In this document: one piece after another, positions 59,312 through 64,000 of the stretch
How the letters are laid out: each line of letters starts with the position of its first letter
Numbering within the stretch: position 1 is the first letter of the stretch
Origin: Xylocopa sonorina
Taxonomy: Eukaryota; Arthropoda; Insecta; Hymenoptera; Apidae
Length of the DNA stretch: 64,000 bases
NCBI RefSeq assembly: GCF_050948175.1
Contig: NC_135195.1
Coordinates: 4,368,001-4,432,000 of the forward strand
Direction of reading: 5' to 3'
Notes under the pieces: generated by a model
Seen by the model: only the letters and a program-made list of their open reading frames with translations
Told to the model about the DNA's origin: nothing
The model's database searches: none
Translations under genes and position numbers: made by a program

Positions 59312-60853
59312 ATTTTCATACTCGTTGCATAATAATAAATTTTTGTCTATTTATTATCCGCTTCTCCATGTCTGCGATCATTTGCAATGTTTATGGTAAA
59401 CTGGAAACGAAATTTACGAATATTAAACATACATAACTGAAAAGCAGCGTGTGTAAATAATTAATATTTCCAAATGTAAAATTTGCCTGTATTTCTTATT
59501 ACTTAAACGTGAACGTCCCGTAATTATAATAAACCGCTTTATCCATACTTGGCGAGCAGAAATGAATTTAATTGTTAACATATGTATTTTAGGAAACAAT
59601 TCAAACAGTATACATTTCTAATGTACGATACTTAGAGACATAGTAATACTCGTTTACAATTCAATTCAACATATTAACGCGTGGAACTTACATTTGATAC
59701 AGTTAGATTTAAACGATGGTGAGATGATAAATTTACGAAAGGACGTTGCCTAAGGATTCAACGTATTTATAACCTAATTTAAGACGCCATATTTCGTAAA
59801 TATGCTTCGTGGAAGCAATTTTCAACGGTTTAGCGAAGGATGAGAGGCACGTCGCGAAACACTCGTAACGAAACAAGGTTCCCGCTTATCGTGCATCATT
59901 CGTATCTTAATGTCGAACACAATAAGCAATTACAACGGTCATTCGTAAACGACATCACGTGGTACACTGCGATTTGCTGGTTGAACGCAAAATTGAAAAC
60001 ATGGCAACGTATGATCGATAACACAGTTAGTTCGCAAACGCGATGCATATGCTCGTTCTGTGGCAAGCGTAGGTTTTTGTCAACAACGAACGTAAATAAT
60101 GGGCGACACGTTCGTGCTTGTCACAGAAAATTTCACGAGAATAACGTCGAACGAAAGAAGCGGTAGCCGTTTACGATATTAAACGGGAACATATTAGAAT
60201 TGAACTTCCTTGAACGTTTTCAATACACGCAATTCTATCAGTCCTGACAACATCGACTTGCTATATCGTAACATGAAGTAAGCTGCAAACAGGAAAAGCA
60301 TATAGATTAATTAATCTAGAAGCAACATTTTTCTCAATTATTCTTGTCTATAAAAAATCCTTTACTTTTTAAAAAATGCACAAATAAACGTATACTTCAT
60401 GCGATATTAAAATATGGTACACATGAAAAGGTCCCAATATATTTTACAGAGTTCAATAAAAATGTTCTATGAGCTTATACTTAAAGTAAATTGCCAAAGA
60501 CAGAAATTATTTTATATTGAATTCACTTGCTTATCATAATATTGTCTAATATGGGCCTGTTATTAATATGTTTATACATTTAAAAATTCTCAACGGTAGA
60601 TAAGTTTATTATTTTTCTTTTCGTTGAAAGAAATATATAATATCTTAATAATATTCGTAATTCTGTATTAATGTTTATCTTAATAAATCAATTATATATA
60701 CTTTGTTTCCTCTATATTTTTATATCAGTAGAGAATTTATCTTTCCGCATGTTTCTCAAGTTTTGTCCGCGCTTAAAATGGCGTAAAAGATTTGGCACTG
60801 TTTGTTAAGATACATTTACTTGAGAGGGAATAAAATACAATTAGTTGTTAATT
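59312..60853. promoter_or_regulatory. Divergent intergenic region between the CEP350-like gene and TMEM70
   Basis: 1.5 kb shared upstream region. It should contain both promoters and both 5' UTRs. An open frame on the + strand (59840-60166) is discussed separately. No clear TATA or initiator could be assigned. Confidence 0.45.
59840..60166 (+). other. Open reading frame of unknown status with a zinc-finger-like cluster
   Basis: 108 codons from an ATG, lying between the two divergent genes. The C-terminal part has CSFCGKRRF and, 15 residues after the second cysteine, H-x4-H within GRHVRACHRKF. That resembles a C2H2 finger with an unusual spacer. It has no recognised homologue and could be a transposon remnant, an unannotated short gene, or chance. 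Confidence 0.25.
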
Positions 60854-61927
60854 ATGGTTCCACTATTGCGAAGTTGTATTTTAAGCCGGAGGATACTGTT
60901 CTCGCAAGAAGTCATATCGTTGAAACGTGTTTTTGTATATTCCACATGCAGTGATGTTAAGGTTAAGAACTTTCAACAATTTCTCTTCAAGCTCATAAAG
61001 TGTTCGATGATTATACGTAAATATTACCAATTCCAGAAGCTTATTTTAATAATTTCCTGACAGTATGAGCAAATTTGTTGTATGCTCTTTTTATGTTCTT
61101 TTGCTCAGCAATTGCTATATCAACTATTAACCTCTGCACCTTTATAAATCATAGAATACACACAGTTTTCTTTGTTGTTCGTTCAATGGAGTATAACAGA
61201 AAATTAATTTTTACATTTATGTAGAAGCAAACACCAATCTCTCAAGGAATCAGTTCGTACAAAATCAAGGAAAATGACCAAAAAGAATTGATATACATTG
61301 GATCTATCGCAACAACTGTGCAAAGAATTAAAGTATTTTCCTACCTAACATCAGCTATTTCAATAATAGCACAACCTATTTTATATATGAAAATGATAAA
61401 CGACGATAATACAATGAGTTTGGCAACGATATGTATGCTACTAAATTTTGCTGCTATTTGTAATCCGATTTTAATATATTTATTAACGAAAAGATACGTG
61501 GTCGATTTGCATTATTATCCAAAAGAACAAAAATATGTTGCTCAAGTATATAACTTCTTTTTCCGGAGAAAAAAGGTATGTGTACATATATAATTTTTAT
61601 AAATCTATTTTTTCTTATTAATTCCATTTATATAATATGATTATGCATATGTTGTAGATTGAGTTTACTGCAAAGGATGTAACTGAGCCCAGAAACGAAT
61701 TTAGTAAACTATTTACAAGCTGCTATGTAAAGAAGCAACCATTGCTTTTTGATTTTAGTTTTACTTCAGATTCCAAACATTATTTTATTATAATGGGATA
61801 CAAAACGTTGGAAGATTTTGAGGCGAAACCGTTAGAAATACCTGCAGTCAATAAACTATCAGTTAATAGGCTTTCAGTTAATGCGAGTAAACAAGCAATA
61901 GAATGTAAAATTAAAGAAAACCAATAA
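60854..61927 (+). CDS. TMEM70: TMEM70 homologue, mitochondrial inner-membrane ATP synthase assembly factor
   Basis: Exons 60854-60961, 61225-61575 and 61658-61927; all junctions are phase 0, giving 242 aa. The basic N-terminus MVPLLRSCILSRRILFSQEV is a plausible mitochondrial targeting sequence. Two membrane segments follow in the hairpin expected of the family: about 73-91 (VFSYLTSAISIIAQPILY) and 103-123 (TICMLLNFAAICNPILIYLL). The C-terminal matrix region has YVKKQPLLFDFSF and YFIIMGYKTLEDFE, which match the conserved end of the family. TMEM70 helps assemble the c-ring of ATP synthase and complex I. TMEM186 or TMEM223 would be alternatives, but the MGY motif favours TMEM70. A polyadenylation signal AATAAA lies at 62065-62070. 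Confidence 0.88.
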
Positions 61928-62503
61928 TCCGACGCTTGTAATTTTCATCTATTACATAGTTGTTTAATCTAAAGTATTTATATAAGTTGCTTAGTATAAA
62001 ATATATACATTATTACATAGAGATTGTATACTGAGAAATACAGTACCAAGTTACTAAATCGTGAAATAAATGAATCTTTCGTTATTTCTTTTCTTGTTTA
62101 GTCATGTATTGAATTTGTAAAGAGTATTACAAGTCTTCAGTCGACATAACTTTTCCTTGTTCATCCGGATAATTGTATAGATTTCTTGAATAAACACATT
62201 ATGCAAGTGAAAATAATTTAATATCCCATATTAAAATTTTTGAAAAAAATTTATAGAAAGTATGACTTAATCATTTATATAAAATCTATACAATAACTTA
62301 ATCAGAAAGTCAAATTTTTTTTATAAGTGTAGCCTCTCTTCACGTGTAACAACACTTGAACGATACAATATGCGATTTGGTAACCGTGCAAGAATGGCAG
62401 ATACGTTGTTAAAGAGATCACAGATTATAATCATACCATTTGAGTTCATTTCAAAGGTATGAGTGAATGATTTATGCCGAGTCAATTGTGCAATCACTGT
62501 GCA
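61928..62503. other. Convergent intergenic space
   Basis: 576 bp between the TMEM70 stop (+ strand) and the ANKRD stop (- strand). AATAAA at 62065-62070 probably ends the TMEM70 transcript. A second AATAAA lies near 62186. The two 3' UTRs are likely close or overlapping. Confidence 0.55.
62065..62070 (+). terminator. Candidate polyadenylation signal of TMEM70
   Basis: AATAAA 138 bp after the TMEM70 stop codon, followed by T-rich sequence. Confidence 0.55.
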
Positions 62504-63393
62504 CTAAGCTGGGAGCAGATCAAAGTCATCCGAAACGTGTACCATCGGAACATGAATATCTTCTATCTGCGGTGTCGCTTTAAATTCACATAATCCAACT
62601 TCTTTTAGTTTCCATTCCCAATCCATTCTCTGTACAGCGTGTAATGATTCAGCTTCGTTATGATGCCTGAGTAACATTGCTTCCTAAAATGGTAACTTTT
62701 TTAAATACTCTATCTTTGTTCTAGCAAATCAAAATTTAACTATAGTTACACTTAGTCAATGTATCACGTCTTTTTAAACTAACATACGTAAAGGAAGTAT
62801 ATTAGTTGGTTTCTACGTAACTCTTGTAACTTAATTTAACCCGAACGTTTACAGACAATGTACGAATTCATAGTTGTCCTTGCATCCATTCAGGTATGAC
62901 TTTAGACGATTATATTAACGATCATTATAATTTTTACCTTAATCTTTTCCCATTTGTCATCTACGTCTTGCAACCAACTCAAAAATAATCTGCCATTATA
63001 TCTACTCCGTGCATTTCTATCTTTTTCTTCTTGTTCTGGAGTAATAACATTATAAACTTCTTCGTCCTTCAATATTGTACACACAGAGAACGGAAGAGAT
63101 TGATTGGCAAGAGCTCTAGCAGCTCTACCATGTACTCTAAGGATCTCTTGTTCTACCGATAAAACTAACTTTTCTTTTTCAACGACATGTTGCATTCTAA
63201 GACGATATCTCTCTTTTTCTTGTTCGATATACAAGTCCTTCATAGCGCCTTGCAACCCGACCGGGGGATTAACGTTCGGTTCTTTAGTCGCGTTTCCAGC
63301 TAACACGTATGTACAACGATTCATTAAATAGTCCTTGAAACCCTGAGGTGGTTTCGGTTGAACTGGAAAGAGGCCTTTTCTTCTTCGTTCAAT
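62504..63393 (-). CDS. ANKRD11/12-like protein, C-terminal two exons (5' part outside window)
   Basis: Exons 63393-62938 and 62683-62504 join in phase 0, donor GTAAAA and acceptor TTTTAG, and end with TAG. The protein region (about 212 residues) has LQGAMKDLYIEQEKERYRLR, EKEKLVLSVEQEILRVHGRA, ARALANQSLPFSVCTILKDE, RYNGRLFLSWLQDVDDKWEK and EAESLHAVQRMDWEWKL. These match the conserved C-terminal domain of vertebrate ANKRD11/ANKRD12, nuclear chromatin co-regulators. The ankyrin repeats would lie upstream, beyond the right edge. Which of the two vertebrate genes is closest cannot be judged from this domain; an insect single-copy orthologue is likely. It is convergent with TMEM70. Confidence 0.88.
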
Positions 63394-64000
63394 CTAAAAG
63401 AGTGAAAGTAAACGTAATTTTCCTGCAATATATTCTTCGTAAAAGAATTTTTTGTTGTGTATCAACACTTTTGCAGTTAGCTTTTTCTCGGTGTTAGATT
63501 AATAGCCGATGAAGGTATATTTCTGTTAAAATTAGTCATCTTCATGGTCAATGATGTTTTATATGTATATATATGTCAGAAAAATAAAGATTTCATGCAA
63601 AATCAATGGTCATTGTACAAATATGTACTATATATGTAAGTATACTAAACCATCATTGCCTTGAAGAATTTCACATATTTTGTTGGGAATAATCTCTGGT
63701 ACTATTGAAAATATGCGAAATAATCAAGAAATGATGAAAAAAGTGGGGCCACTTTTTATATGTATAAATATATCATTATGTTTTGTACTAAAAATCATTC
63801 GAATAAATATCGTTATTTAAATGACCCTAAATGTATGACAGTCAGCGAATATTGGGTCATAAAATATGTAATGACATATCGAATGCTCAACAATTGGTAT
63901 GCGATAAGACCGCGAAAGTGTTGAAAACATAAAATATATGAACCTGTTTTCTGATGTTTAAAAACAATTGATAACAATTAGTAATCGGTTGATCGTGTGG
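63394..64000 (-). other. Intron of the ANKRD11/12-like gene
   Basis: The acceptor CACTCTTTTAG lies directly upstream of the exon at 63393. The remaining 607 bp to the window edge are AT-rich with no supportable exon. Confidence 0.65.

Overview
This window looks like a piece of an insect nuclear chromosome. It has spliced genes with phase-consistent GT-AG introns, AT-rich spacers and foldback or tandem repeats. There are no bacterial operons, no rRNA and no convincing tRNA. The gene set (an insect-type GRD GABA-receptor subunit, a CEP350-like centrosomal gene, TMEM70, ANKRD11/12) and the CpG-rich islands in an AT-rich background suggest Hymenoptera, perhaps a bee. That taxon is inference from general character, not from a search.

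The left half (about 2.7-31.0 kb, + strand) is one gene, Grd. Seven coding exons cover the ligand-binding domain through M4 and the stop codon; the signal-peptide exon(s) lie upstream. One intron is about 19.6 kb and carries the most striking non-coding feature of the window: a foldback element of about 3.1 kb (20.4-23.5 kb). Its core is an array of 199-bp units, themselves palindromic, holding 26 copies of the CRE octamer TGACGTCA by my count. Smaller tandem and inverted repeats sit in other Grd introns, and a second foldback element lies downstream (31.85-32.84 kb).

The middle (32.8-45.7 kb) is mostly gene-poor. It holds two tandem - strand HAD phosphatase paralogues of the phosphoglycolate/4-nitrophenyl phosphatase type (37.5-39.9 kb and 40.6-42.5 kb), each reconstructed as a complete protein of 307 or 306 aa. 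They share two intron positions. The second has one GC-AG intron.

The right half (45.75-59.31 kb, - strand) is a large gene of 11 exons. Phase-consistent joining gives 3166 aa, and I call it CEP350-like. It includes one exon of 4.1 kb. I see no CAP-Gly domain in it. It is divergent from a three-exon TMEM70 homologue (60.85-61.93 kb, + strand, mitochondrial ATP-synthase assembly factor). TMEM70 in turn is convergent with the last two exons of an ANKRD11/12-like gene that runs off the right edge.

These genes do not form a pathway; they are ordinary neighbours on a chromosome. Exon boundaries were placed by eye from splice consensus, reading frame and family knowledge, so untranslated ends and first exons are largely unresolved.
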